Source: Teratosphaeria epicoccoides (Eukaryota > Ascomycota > Dothideomycetes > Mycosphaerellales > Teratosphaeriaceae). Taken from it: a stretch of DNA of 64,000 bases. The DNA lies in assembly GCA_021401465.1 (NCBI GenBank), contig JADDMT010000095.1, forward strand, positions 1 to 64,000, in the 5' to 3' direction. Numbering within the stretch: the stretch's first letter is position 1; each line of letters opens with the position of its first letter. Below the pieces are notes generated by a model that did not search any database, was not told where the DNA came from, and saw only the letters and a list, made by a program, of their open reading frames with translations. Shown here in pieces: positions 10,006-20,559 of the stretch. Made by a program: the position numbers and the translations under genes.

Positions 10006-13000
10006 TCAACCACTCTCCCTCTCACTCCCCCTCCTCTCCCTCTCACTCCCCCTCCTCTCCCTCTCACTCCCCCTCCTCTCCCTCTCCCTCTCCCTCCATC
10101 CTGTCCTCTTGACCGTACTCCTCCTCATACTCTGCCCCCACGCACTCCCCTCAAACGCCCCGACAATTTCACTCTGGCTCACGGCGCTGTTGCTCCGGCT
10201 CCTCGCCTCCCGCTCCCCCGTGGCCAGCGCGTCAGGAGCCAGCCGCGGGCTATGCGGCGGACTCGCGCCCTCCATCGCCGCCGCGAAATGCCAGTCGGGT
10301 TGGATACTGCTGCTCGAGGGGCTCGGTCGGTGGTGGCCGCCTGGGCTGCTGGCGGAGAGGTGAGACGGAGAGTCCGGCGGGACATGGAGGTCTGAACCCA
10401 CGGAGCTTCCGGCGTCGGAATGTTGGCTGGAAGAGGAGCGCGTGCGCATAACGGTTGTCGCCGCGCTGGTAGCTGTGTACTCCGATTCACCACCGCCCCT
10501 CACGGGACTGCCGCCCATCGGACCTCGGCTCTCCGCCATGTCGCTGAGATCATTGTCCACAGGCGTGACACTGACAGACGGCACGCCCATCTTCTTCACT
10601 CTCTCCGCACTCGGGCTACCCTCGTCCCCACCATCCTCGCCATGCACGAAGATTTCCGGGACAGCGTATTCAAAGCTCGGGACAGCCGTGACCCTCGCAT
10701 CCCGCTTGGCTTCCCTCGCCCGTCTGAAGCGTCTAGACCAGTATAGAGTGTCGAAGAACCCCACCACGATATTCCGATTGACCGCCTCCTCCACCCTCTG
10801 CAGCCGGGCTCGTCGTCGCAAGAATTCCTCCAGTCTCAAGCTCTTGTTATCATTGATGACCTTATAATGCGCCAGAATCATCAACAGCGCATTGAACGAG
10901 ATCCCTCGATCCGGATCCGCCGACACCAACACCTCTTCATAAAACTGATTCATCCTCCTCCTCCTCGCCCTCACCTCGTCCACTGGCAACTCCGCCAGTC
11001 TTCGATTCAGTCTCCCCAAATCAATATCATACCCCCTCCCGACCCCATCCAGTCCCAAGCGCCCTGCAGCCCTCGGCGCGGTCTTACAGTCCTCCACCAA
11101 TTCCCTGACACTGAAGTCTCCATCATAGATCCTCATCTCAAACACCCCACTCAACTCTCCCAGGAACCTCGGAAACCTCTCTTTACTGATATACCCCTTC
11201 CCCTCCGGATCGAACTCCGCCCATGCCTGCTTATACCGCCTTATCTCCTCCCGACTGATGATGCTGAGCCCCGAACTCCGCTGGTACACATACGAGAAGC
11301 TCTCGTAGATCAGCGAGATGAAGAGATTGACGAAGATGTACATCGATAGGATGTTCCAGGAGATGAACAAAGCCCGCGCCCACCCCGGGGATCCACAGTC
11401 GCCCTGGTAGTACTTGCCATCTCCCGTATTGCACCTGGGCCACGTGATGAGCGCATAATCTTCCATCAGCTGATTCCAACCCTCGCCCACACTCGTACGG
11501 AACAAGAATATGAGCGCCTTCGGCACCGTCCGGAAATTCAGATTTCCTGTCTCGTTCGCCCCAAACCTCGTCAACCCAAATGTCTGCGTCAACGCAATCG
11601 CAAACACCAGAAACAGCACAAACCACGTGGCCAACAAATTCGCGATCGCAGTGAAACTCGCCGCAGCTGTCTTGAACAACTGATCCAACTGGTTGTTCCT
11701 CGGGATTAGCAGCAGCACGATACTCACCAGAAACAGCTTATGCAACTGCGTGTACTCGTGGTTCTGGAACCGACTCAATTTCAGCACGGAGGTAACGAAT
11801 GTTCCCGTGATGGCGAAGAGGGAGTAAACGTCCCACGCGCTCTTGCGGAAGCGCGTCCAGCTTAGCCCGACGATGCGGATGATGATATTGGCGATATAGA
11901 AGAAGGTGAAGAGAAGGAAGACGTAGTCGCGCGTCGGCAACCAGAGACTGGGATCGGGATACCATTCCAGGCACAGCAGGATCAGGTGTGTGACCAAGAC
12001 CGCCGTGACGAAGCGCTGCCACTGTCCAGTCTTCGTAATGGCGCGGCGATAACACCACTCTTGCCAGCCCTCCCTCTTCTTCTTGTTGCTCGGCCGTTTG
12101 CTCGGCGCAACCTGTCTCAGCAGTTTTCGCAGCTCCAGCCAACTGCGCTGGTCGGTAGTCAAGAACGCCACACCTGTTTGCTCCGTATAGTTACGCATGA
12201 AGACAGATACGAACAGCGTGAGCACGAAGACAGCTCCAAGCAAGTTGAAGATGACGAAGAAGACAGCATTGCCTTGCGCGCTGCCAGCGGAAGGTTGCGT
12301 GAAGACGCCCGTGATCGCCATGGCGCTATTCATGACGTCGATCCAGCCCTCTTGACTGACGATCTGGAAGAGGATGAAGAGGCTGTCTCCGAAGCTGTCG
12401 AAGTCGTAGTAGAAGTTCTTGGCCACTCGGGGCGCAATGACGTTCCACCCGTTCGGACTCGCCTGATACTCATTGACGCAATCTGTGAGGTTTCCGACGT
12501 TGCCAGACCCGTACGGAAGACCGTTGTTCGGTAATCCGTCATTGCAGTACATCATCTGCCCGGCAAAGAGATTGGTACCGTAGATGGCAAAAGGGATGAG
12601 CAAGCTGAGCGACACGAAGGCGGCGGAGACGACTTTCCATCCTCCCAGTACAATGACAGAGTGGAATGTGTCCCTCGCCGAGTCGCTCACGTTGAGCAGT
12701 CTTAGCGCCCTCAGAGCCTTGAATGCTCCGACAGCCCGACTTCCTCCGTTTGGGTCCACGAGCAGAGTTATGACATTCACCCACAATGTTACCAGCACAA
12801 CCCCATCAATGAACCCCCAGCTGCTCCGAAAATACGCATTCGGCGTCCAAAAGCACCCATCCGCAATCACCTTGATGATCGCCTCAATCGTGAACAGCGC
12901 GGCGAAGCCCATGTCACTAAACACGAACCAGTTCTTGACGCTGAACTCGTTGTGGTTGAAGTACTCCTTTTGATACAGCGGCGTTGTCACGCAAGCCAGC

Positions 13001-16000
13001 AGCACCATGGCCACGATGGCCATGTAGATGAACGCAGAAAACGTATACCAGATCGTCGGGTTCGGCGCCCGGCCTTGAAAACGTTCGGCGCCGCGCCCGG
13101 GGCCCACAATGCGCTGGCAGAATCTGCGAATCGGATTGTTAGGTCGGAACAGGTAGAGGCTGGTGTTGTAGTTCGGGTGTCGCCTCAGGTACTCTCGCTG
13201 CGTGAGCTTGCGCTGCTCAGTGGCGTTGAAGACTTCTTTTGCGAGCGTTCTCGGGTCCAGCTCCTCGTATGCCTTTGTGAGCTGCAGCTTCGCGTAGAAA
13301 GGGTTGGGCTCGCGGTTGAACAGCTTTTTGCCTAGCCAATCCCTGATGTTCTCTATCCACCCCGAGCTGTTTTTTACAAAGTTTGTCGCGGAGCGCTTGA
13401 TGCCAGGCCGGTTTCCATCTTCCCCGTCCAACAGCTGGTCGTCTAAGAAGTCCCTCACGACTGCGTCCTTGAGCAGCATATCCGTTGCTGCCGTGCCAAA
13501 ATCCAATGGATCCTGCCTTCTCGCATGTCCAAACTTGAAAATCGTGCTCAGGCTCAACGTCCCATGCCCTCCACTCCCCAGCTCCTTCTGCTGCAGAAAC
13601 ATCCGTACCTGCTGTAAACGCTTCTGATCCTCGCTGACATCAAAGTTTTCCTGGATGACAGCAATGAACATGTTCAGCACGATGAAGAACGAGAGGATGA
13701 ACCAAAGGATAAAGAACGAGGCTCCAATCCAGGCAGTGCCGTATTGCCGATCGAATCGAGTGACATTGTAGACGATAGTGGTCCAATTTTCAGATGACAG
13801 CACCTGGTACATGCCGAGAAAGCAGGACCAGATCGTGGCGAAGGTTACTTGGATTGTATTGCCTGCCGAGTCCTGCACAGGGATGTCGCCACGAAAGAGC
13901 TGAGCAGCGAAGATAGCGGCCAAGAACGTGAGCAGAAAGACGAAGAGGATGAGGTTGAGCACACCAGAAACATGCCTAAGCACCAGCGTGATGAGGTCGC
14001 GAGTCAGCTTGACAGCCAGGACAACACGATAAATCCGGAGGATCTGAAACACGGTCAGCCAAGCATACGGACGGCCCGAGTTGTGGATGACAGGAATCTG
14101 TATGATTGTGGTGATGACGACCAGACCCAGGTCGAACCAGTTCTGTTTGTGGTGCCCGAAACCTCGCCAGTCGGCTGCGAAGCGAATGATGATCTCGACC
14201 AGCAGTACCAATGTTACGCCCAACTCGGACGCGTCAATCAGGTCCCGCATCCAATGTGTGTTGTATGCAGACCGCAAACATTGCATCAACAGGCAAAAGA
14301 TGATCACCGTGATCCAAAACCAGTGACTCTTGTCGTATGCACGCTTCAAGCTCCCGACTCTATTTTTCGCTTTTGCAGGGCTGGTGTGCCCATTGTCATT
14401 CAAATAATCGTGTTCGTGCTTCTGCTCGTCCGCAGGCTCTATTTCCTCAGCTGTAAACGCAGACGAACGGCTTTCTTCCCGAATGACCTGGAACGAGGAC
14501 GTGATGACCGCGATCAATAGGTTGAGCAGCCAGAAACTCAGCACGATGATACCGAGTGCGAAGAACAGTGCCGCCGCCAGGTAGTCTGTGTTCGTGAGAT
14601 AGTACATTATGTCTGAGAACGTGTTGCTGGTCATGATCACAAAGACCATCTCCACACTTTGAAGGATGTTGTCGAAGCTCACAGTGCCGTTGTATGGATT
14701 CCCGGCCTCGACGCACCACGAATTCACGGGACACTGGTAGCCTTTTGCCTCGTTGATCCCCCATGACCCGTCCGCTGTGAGCCAGGGCATTGCGGAGCCA
14801 TTTGCAGCCAGCCAGCCGCCACAGAATTGGAAGTTACCGATGGTGTTCAGCGCGTACGGCGGCTCGTCAGTGGTGGTCAGATTGTTCCAGTTCCAGACAC
14901 ATGTTCGGCGAAGAGACGACTTGAACGATTGCACTCCGACAATTGCGAAGAGCAGCCAGAAGAAGCCAATGAGGAACGCGACGTTCAAGAGCGTTGGTGC
15001 GGCTCTTTTGAGAGATCGTAGGATGACTGAGGTACCGGAAGTTATGCCCAAGAGACGCAGGATCCGAAGACAGGACATCATGCGGAATACGTAGACGTGC
15101 GTACGCGGCTCCACTCCGCCAATGGACAGTGCAAAAGATATCCAGAACGACACCACTGCCACGAAGTCCAGCCTGTTGAAAGAGTGGCGGAGAAATGCAC
15201 GGTGGGCGAGTCGCTTTTTCTGCGCTTGCCTGGACCCGGCGGTGCCATCATCTTCCATGTCCTGAACCGTGAATGACCTTAAAAGACTGGGCGGAACCTC
15301 ACCGCCTCTAGCGGAATGACTGCCTGGTCGACCTTTGACGCTCTGCTTTCTGTGGAGCGCGAAGAGGTCATTCGCTTTCTTCGCCAATGCCTTGCGCACG
15401 CCAACTGAACGGTCAATAGTGCTGTACTCTTGCGGGTTGAACAGGAATCCAGACACCATAATCTTGATGATCATTTCTGCCGTGTAGATGCAAAAGATGA
15501 TCAGGTTTGCCCAGTCCGTCCAGCCATGACCCCACCGTTCTGGGCGCGGATGCGTATAGACGCTTTTGGAGCTGTCAACTGCCAGAATTATCGTTTGAAA
15601 CACGATCAACAGCAGAATGAAAGGTTCGAAAAGAGGATGGACCAGCAGCTCTAACAATCGTCGTCGTATAGGATGAGCTGGTGACAGCAGGCCGAGGGAC
15701 TTCCCACGAAGCGGATCCCGGTCGATGTACGGCAATTCTGGAGGCGTCTGAGCTTCGAGAACAGGCGACGGCATCTTCTCACTGGCGGGAGAGTGAGACG
15801 CTCGACCCGGCGATCTTCCAGGTGAGCTTTCTCTCGACATCTGACCATCTGCGCTCAATCTGGGTAAAGGAGGCACAGGAGGCACGCCGTGCTTCAGAGA
15901 CGACTTCCTCCTCGCGGCATGCTCGACCACATCCGATTCATTTGAGACGTTGACCACACGCTGCGACATCTTGCGCAGCATAGTACCGGTCCTGTGCAGA

Positions 16001-16881
16001 GGCGACTCGCTTGAAGGTGAAAGAGAGCGCTTGCGTGACGAAGAATGAGGACTGACTCCAGAGTCGGAAGAGTGGCTGCCAAGCTCAAGATTGGGCAGGT
16101 CGTCGCCGAGTCGAGAGCCACTTGTACTGCGGCGAATACTGGACGATAACCGCACGGATAAATTCGAATTGGTGCGAGTTCGCTGCCGGTCATGTCGCTG
16201 CCCATCTGGTGTTACGGGGGCCAATGTGCTCGGCCTCAAATGTCGCCCATCGGTTAAGGGCTGTGTGTCTTCTTCATCTGCCTGTCCGCCGGATATCGGC
16301 GAGAAGAAGGCAGGTCCGTCGTTCAATTGGACACTCTGAATATCATCCACGCTGTCCACCGTGCTCAGCGATGGTAACCTGGGTCTCGCCGCCCGCTCTT
16401 TCCGTTTCGGCGGTGTGATTTCGACATAGTCATCGTCATCGTCGTCATCGTCGTCTGTGGGAGAGCTGGCATTGAAGGAGAGCCCAGCAAAGCCAATGGC
16501 TGCCTGGAACGCGCCCCGATCTGCTACCGGCGACATTGGGTCTGTCTCGTCGTCCTCGTCTGGGAGGCGCTCATGCTGGCCCGAGGGGCTCGTGACGAAT
16601 GCGACTGGGGCGCCACTAGCTCTCGCAGCTCGAGCGTTGTGTGTTGGCGGCGAAAGACTTTGCTCCTGCAGCGGGCTATACCGTCCACTGCTCTCCGACT
16701 TGCTCGCACCCTTTCCGCGATGAAACAGCGCTCTGCCCCGGTCGCTGAGGGTCCTCCGATGCGACTCCCTCCTGTCCACGCCCAGTTGCGACGCGCCATC
16801 GCGATCAAGGTCCTGAAGGGGTATTGCGTTGTTGGCTGAGGAGGTGCGGCGGTGGCCAGTCTCGGGGGGCGGCGAGGCCAT
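10006..16881 (-). CDS. CCH1: Voltage-gated high-affinity calcium channel Cch1
   Basis: A single uninterrupted ORF of 2,291 residues. After about 400 disordered, Ser/Pro/Arg-rich residues come four ion-transport repeats of six membrane segments (repeat I starts near residue 407 with HPLFEPFILLLIVFQ). The pore-loop selectivity positions read Asn in VIMTSNTFSDIM (about 753), Glu in LSSENWTTIV (about 1030), Glu in VSQEGWIDVM (about 1513) and Glu in SVGEGWNQLM (about 1800). An EF-hand-like DPEGKGYISKERF follows near 1893. Fungal Cch1 works with Mid1 in the plasma membrane for calcium uptake under low calcium, mating or stress. The extreme C-terminus is a run of Arg/Glu/Ser with three RRGSERE copies encoded by a minisatellite. 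The ATG at 16881 is the first in frame. No intron is needed. Confidence 0.95.
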   Translation of the reverse strand: MASPPPETGHRRTSSANNAIPLQDLDRDGASQLGVDRRESHRRTLSDRGRALFHRGKGASKSESSGRYSPLQEQSLSPPTHNARAARASGAPVAFVTSPSGQHERLPDEDDETDPMSPVADRGAFQAAIGFAGLSFNASSPTDDDDDDDDDYVEITPPKRKERAARPRLPSLSTVDSVDDIQSVQLNDGPAFFSPISGGQADEEDTQPLTDGRHLRPSTLAPVTPDGQRHDRQRTRTNSNLSVRLSSSIRRSTSGSRLGDDLPNLELGSHSSDSGVSPHSSSRKRSLSPSSESPLHRTGTMLRKMSQRVVNVSNESDVVEHAARRKSSLKHGVPPVPPLPRLSADGQMSRESSPGRSPGRASHSPASEKMPSPVLEAQTPPELPYIDRDPLRGKSLGLLSPAHPIRRRLLELLVHPLFEPFILLLIVFQTIILAVDSSKSVYTHPRPERWGHGWTDWANLIIFCIYTAEMIIKIMVSGFLFNPQEYSTIDRSVGVRKALAKKANDLFALHRKQSVKGRPGSHSARGGEVPPSLLRSFTVQDMEDDGTAGSRQAQKKRLAHRAFLRHSFNRLDFVAVVSFWISFALSIGGVEPRTHVYVFRMMSCLRILRLLGITSGTSVILRSLKRAAPTLLNVAFLIGFFWLLFAIVGVQSFKSSLRRTCVWNWNNLTTTDEPPYALNTIGNFQFCGGWLAANGSAMPWLTADGSWGINEAKGYQCPVNSWCVEAGNPYNGTVSFDNILQSVEMVFVIMTSNTFSDIMYYLTNTDYLAAALFFALGIIVLSFWLLNLLIAVITSSFQVIREESRSSAFTAEEIEPADEQKHEHDYLNDNGHTSPAKAKNRVGSLKRAYDKSHWFWITVIIFCLLMQCLRSAYNTHWMRDLIDASELGVTLVLLVEIIIRFAADWRGFGHHKQNWFDLGLVVITTIIQIPVIHNSGRPYAWLTVFQILRIYRVVLAVKLTRDLITLVLRHVSGVLNLILFVFLLTFLAAIFAAQLFRGDIPVQDSAGNTIQVTFATIWSCFLGMYQVLSSENWTTIVYNVTRFDRQYGTAWIGASFFILWFILSFFIVLNMFIAVIQENFDVSEDQKRLQQVRMFLQQKELGSGGHGTLSLSTIFKFGHARRQDPLDFGTAATDMLLKDAVVRDFLDDQLLDGEDGNRPGIKRSATNFVKNSSGWIENIRDWLGKKLFNREPNPFYAKLQLTKAYEELDPRTLAKEVFNATEQRKLTQREYLRRHPNYNTSLYLFRPNNPIRRFCQRIVGPGRGAERFQGRAPNPTIWYTFSAFIYMAIVAMVLLACVTTPLYQKEYFNHNEFSVKNWFVFSDMGFAALFTIEAIIKVIADGCFWTPNAYFRSSWGFIDGVVLVTLWVNVITLLVDPNGGSRAVGAFKALRALRLLNVSDSARDTFHSVIVLGGWKVVSAAFVSLSLLIPFAIYGTNLFAGQMMYCNDGLPNNGLPYGSGNVGNLTDCVNEYQASPNGWNVIAPRVAKNFYYDFDSFGDSLFILFQIVSQEGWIDVMNSAMAITGVFTQPSAGSAQGNAVFFVIFNLLGAVFVLTLFVSVFMRNYTEQTGVAFLTTDQRSWLELRKLLRQVAPSKRPSNKKKREGWQEWCYRRAITKTGQWQRFVTAVLVTHLILLCLEWYPDPSLWLPTRDYVFLLFTFFYIANIIIRIVGLSWTRFRKSAWDVYSLFAITGTFVTSVLKLSRFQNHEYTQLHKLFLVSIVLLLIPRNNQLDQLFKTAAASFTAIANLLATWFVLFLVFAIALTQTFGLTRFGANETGNLNFRTVPKALIFLFRTSVGEGWNQLMEDYALITWPRCNTGDGKYYQGDCGSPGWARALFISWNILSMYIFVNLFISLIYESFSYVYQRSSGLSIISREEIRRYKQAWAEFDPEGKGYISKERFPRFLGELSGVFEMRIYDGDFSVRELVEDCKTAPRAAGRLGLDGVGRGYDIDLGRLNRRLAELPVDEVRARRRRMNQFYEEVLVSADPDRGISFNALLMILAHYKVINDNKSLRLEEFLRRRARLQRVEEAVNRNIVVGFFDTLYWSRRFRRAREAKRDARVTAVPSFEYAVPEIFVHGEDGGDEGSPSAERVKKMGVPSVSVTPVDNDLSDMAESRGPMGGSPVRGGGESEYTATSAATTVMRTRSSSSQHSDAGSSVGSDLHVPPDSPSHLSASSPGGHHRPSPSSSSIQPDWHFAAAMEGASPPHSPRLAPDALATGEREARSRSNSAVSQSEIVGAFEGSAWGQSMRRSTVKRTGWRERERERRGSERERRGSERERRGSERESG
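10021..10083. repeat. 21-bp coding minisatellite, three perfect copies
   Basis: Three identical 21-bp units encode the tandem RRGSERE heptapeptides at the C-terminus of Cch1 on the minus strand, followed by a shorter CTCCCT run. The unit is a multiple of three, so copy-number change would keep the frame. Confidence 0.95.
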
Positions 16882-18163
16882 GGGCTCAACCCGAGCGGTG
16901 CGATGGCTGGTATCTATCCGCAGACATCGGGAAGCGAGTCGGTGGAAGTACGAATGGTGCTACTTGCTGATCTTGGCGGGCGACGCAAGAATCGGCCTAA
17001 ATGTTTCACTGTTTCAGCGGCAGATCTGATTACGCCAGCTTGGCTCCGGCCTCGACCGTTCTGTCGTGTGTCGAGTGGTATCCCGGGTAGCCCCCTTGTT
17101 ACCTGAGGAATAGATCGAGAACCTGTAGATAGTCTATACGCGAATGTAGAGAAGTGAGAGAGTGCAGGCCCGATTGCGAATCAAAGCGCAACATGTACAC
17201 AACCAGAGACGCATCCTTGATCCACTACGCGTAGATACCGAACGGTGGGCTTGTGGCTCACCAGGGTCCACTTCGGCCGGCAAGCCACACGGACTGATGT
17301 GGCGAAAGTCACTAGAGTCAGGTACAAGGGGTAGATAGGCCAGGCCCATCTTTGCTGACGAAAGCGCCATGCCGGCACTCCCAGCATATCTAGCGAATCA
17401 GGACCAATCTTCTCAGCACTGTGCGATACGAGACGTGGGCAACTCGGCGACGAACTCAGCGACACCCATTCATTCATCGAGCCTCGTCGTGCATGTTCCT
17501 CGACATCACGCTCCAGCCATCTCGTCATGCACTGATCCGCTGCCTGCTCGCGAAAAGCCGCGGTCAGTCGCGTATTCTTGAACCCCCACACACCGCACCT
17601 GGAGTCATTATCCATGTGGAACTCCCGAGTCCCCGCGCTTGACAGGCCATGTAGATAAAAGATCTTATACTTTCACCACCAAGCATATCATTTCTCCGCA
17701 ACCCAGGCAGCGATTCAACCCGCGCAAACGCCCGCTTGCCCATCAACCTCCAACAGCGAAAACCACACAAGAAACAACCCCCCCGATTGCTTTTTATTCG
17801 CAGTCGATGGGTTTGCTGTGAGGTGATGGGACGACTTGGACGATGAGAACACCAGATCAATCTGCTCAAGGTGACGAGGTGAAATGTTGACCGTTTGTTC
17901 TCTTCTAGTTCCAGTCTTGGTCCTCTTGTCCAATCGCGACCCGGCTGGTCTCTTGAGAGGATGACCGTGACGGAGGCCTTGCTTCTCGCCTCTCGAAAGC
18001 CACTGAGCAAATGCTGCGATGCGACGCAATCTTTCTTGATCATTCAACCTACCCACAGCTCAACCCGGATCTCCTTCCGAATTTCGGCACGACATTGCCA
18101 ACACATGTACCTGAGACCACAACATCGCCTCGAACCCCGGTCTCAGCCATCATCAAGCCTCCA
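16882..18163. other. Intergenic: 5' region of CCH1, 3' side of the MFS gene
   Basis: Nearly 1.3 kb without a supported gene. Frames on both strands lack domains. It should contain the CCH1 promoter and the terminator of the MFS transporter gene. Confidence 0.5.
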
Positions 18164-19975
18164 TCAAATCACATGCTCCTTCTCCTCCTCCTTCGGAATC
18201 CTCACCGCCACCGCCGTGACCACTGCCCCCAACAAACTCGCCCCCATTGCAAACCACCAAATCGCCCTCAACCCCTCCAACCCAATCTCTACACCCTCCG
18301 AATCCACCTGACTTCCAATCGCATCCGCCACCGCCGTCATAATCGCCGAGCTCAAATTCTGAATCGTCACCAGCAAGCTCCCTGCAGCACCCTGGTAAGA
18401 TCTCGCCACGTTCGACGTGATGAAGATACTTGCAGCCGCGAAAGAGAGATCCGGCCCGAACGTCGCGAGCGCGATGCCTGGCATGCTGAGGGCCCAGTAT
18501 GTCGTGTGCGGAGTTTGCGGGAGGAAGAAGGCCGGGCCGAGCGCGAAGGCGAGCATGGACGCGATGTAGATGTAGTGGCCGGGGACGATGTGCAGGAGAC
18601 GGCTGACGATGAAGGTGGCGAGGACGCCCATGATGGCGTTGGGGAGAAGGTAGAGTGCGACGATGATGGGCGATTTGTTTTGGATGCGCAGGAAGAATTG
18701 CATGGCGTAGAATTGCCAGGCGCCGACGAAGCTGCCGAAGCCGAGGAAGTAGGCGACCATCAGGAGAGCGAAGCCTTTGGTCTTCCAGAGGCGGTTGGGG
18801 ATTAGGGGGCGAGACACGCGGGATTCGATGTAGGCGAACAGGGCGAGAGTGAGGAAGCCGACGATGACGAGGGAGTAGGTATAGGGTGCCCAATTCGCTA
18901 CGCTACCTTGCGTGAGTCCGAAGAGCAGGCAGATGAAAGAGATGCCAATGCAGCAGGCTCCTTTCCAGTCGAAATTACGGAGGCTTGGGGCATTATCACC
19001 AGCCACATCTGCTTGCGGCAGAAGATGCGGAATCGTATAATACGCTGCAATGCAGAGGGCGCCAGAGATGAGGGCTGTGCTGCCGAAAATCCACTCGAGA
19101 TGGTAGGAGAATGCTCCGCCTTGGAGTGCTCCGAGCCAGAAGCCAAAGGGTGCCATGGCGGCCATGGCGCTGAAGACACGGGTCTTGCGCATGCCTGGGG
19201 AGTAGACACGGCCAAGAATGGACATGCTGCCGGAGACCAAAACGCCGACTGCTAGGCCCTGGCACGCGCGCACGATGAAGTAGAGGATACTTCTGCTAGG
19301 CGTGAGGCAGAAACATCCAATGATGTCCCAGAGCGTGAGCCATAGGTAAGAGGATACCATCACAAGTCGCGGAGGCGCGAGATCAGTGAGAGATCCAGAG
19401 ATAATGACGGAGAGAGCGAGAGCGACAAGGAAGGACCCGTTCAGCCACGGAAGTTCAGTCGACTTGACCCCCAGTGCGGCCTGGAAAGTTTGTTGGTTGA
19501 CGTTCACATTACCTTGCAGGGCGGCGAAGAGCAATTGACCGCTGCTACAAACGAGAATAAAAACAATCTCTTTCGTCAGATTTCCCGACTCTCTCGGTAT
19601 CCCCTGCGCAATCGGTGCCACGAGGCTCCCTTCCTCGATTTCCAGGCCAGACAGTCGACGATTTTGCGAAGATTCTCGTCGATCTCGAATACTGATGCTG
19701 GGACGAAGCTCATGCAGGCCCATCAAGGTCGCACGGTTGAATGAGCTGCTGGTGTGAGCTCTAGAAAGATTCTCGAAGGCATCTCCCATGTGGCCTTTGG
19801 AGGTGGTCGTTCTGAGCACGCCCAAGGTGTCCTCCATCTCCGCGGTAGGCACGCGAGAGAGCTCTGGCGTGTTGTCGGGCGTAGCATAGGTGATGTCAAT
19901 TGAGGGTCTTCCATCACGGGGGAGGTCGTAATCCTCTAGAATGGCGGACTCCGAGTAGGTGTGAGTTTCGGACAT
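18164..19975 (-). CDS. MFS transporter, DHA2/Atr1-like
   Basis: 603 residues from the ATG at 19975 (MSETHTYSESAI), intronless. About 150 hydrophilic residues lead into a multi-pass membrane region with 12-14 hydrophobic segments. Family signs are GSLTDLAPPRLVMVSSYLWL (loop 2-3), RACQGLAVGVLVSGSMSILG (segment 4) and the motif-C-like AMAPFGFWLGALQGG (segment 5). Atr1-type transporters export toxicants such as aminotriazole or borate; the substrate here cannot be told. It is transcribed divergently from PUF6, with 584 bp between the start codons. Confidence 0.85.
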   Translation of the reverse strand: MSETHTYSESAILEDYDLPRDGRPSIDITYATPDNTPELSRVPTAEMEDTLGVLRTTTSKGHMGDAFENLSRAHTSSSFNRATLMGLHELRPSISIRDRRESSQNRRLSGLEIEEGSLVAPIAQGIPRESGNLTKEIVFILVCSSGQLLFAALQGNVNVNQQTFQAALGVKSTELPWLNGSFLVALALSVIISGSLTDLAPPRLVMVSSYLWLTLWDIIGCFCLTPSRSILYFIVRACQGLAVGVLVSGSMSILGRVYSPGMRKTRVFSAMAAMAPFGFWLGALQGGAFSYHLEWIFGSTALISGALCIAAYYTIPHLLPQADVAGDNAPSLRNFDWKGACCIGISFICLLFGLTQGSVANWAPYTYSLVIVGFLTLALFAYIESRVSRPLIPNRLWKTKGFALLMVAYFLGFGSFVGAWQFYAMQFFLRIQNKSPIIVALYLLPNAIMGVLATFIVSRLLHIVPGHYIYIASMLAFALGPAFFLPQTPHTTYWALSMPGIALATFGPDLSFAAASIFITSNVARSYQGAAGSLLVTIQNLSSAIMTAVADAIGSQVDSEGVEIGLEGLRAIWWFAMGASLLGAVVTAVAVRIPKEEEKEHVI

Positions 19976-20199
19976 GTTGACTACGCTGGCGGGTAAAATA
20001 TATGGGTTTTGGGTATAATCGAATCCTAGTTCTCTAGTCTTGTTTCTTGAGCAAAGACGAGGGTATGTGCTGGACTCAACCAGTGTCCAAATGCTGTACG
20101 CGGTCGCTAGATCCACAAATATGTGACATTCCGTGGGTAAGATGTGACGAGTGCCAGTCCATGGAGACCAGAGTGTGAAATATGTGCTGGAAATTGGGG

Positions 20200-20442
20200 G
20201 ACGAGAGGAAGCTGTTGAGCGCAGACCTGTCCTGAATATACATAGGTGTCATCACGGCCCCACCAGAGCTCGACCATGGGTGACGATGAGTTTTCTTTGC
20301 AGATGCTTGAATTCGGGGTAAGGAAATCTGGTGTGGCGTTGGGACAGGCGGACAAGAACCCCAAAGCGGGTATGCCGACAAGGATGATTTGGACGATGCG
20401 TGGGGCGATGGCATCGACGCACCATGACGACAACTCGAGCAC
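20200..20442 (-). other. Possible unassigned coding exon
   Basis: A minus-strand frame without an ATG encodes a hydrophobic, coding-like segment, IVQIILVGIPALGFLSACP, followed by NATPDFLTPNSSICKENSS and VELWWGRDDTYVYSGQ, then a possible GT donor. Codon third positions are GC-rich as in the neighbours. No upstream start or splice partner was found, and it lies in the MFS/PUF6 promoter interval. Confidence 0.2.
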
Positions 20443-20559
20443 GGTCGTTCAATTAGCAGATGGTGTACTGAATTTTATCGTCAGCCGCCAAGAATTTTGA
20501 AGCCCAAAGTTTTTTGATGGTTGTGTCGAAGGGACAAGTGCATATGGTGGAGGATCGAT

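Noticed and set aside
9496..10395. 299-codon plus-strand ORF
   Set aside because: Its 3' part is antisense to the CCH1 C-terminus and owes its openness to the low-complexity repeat; Pro/Arg runs, no domain.
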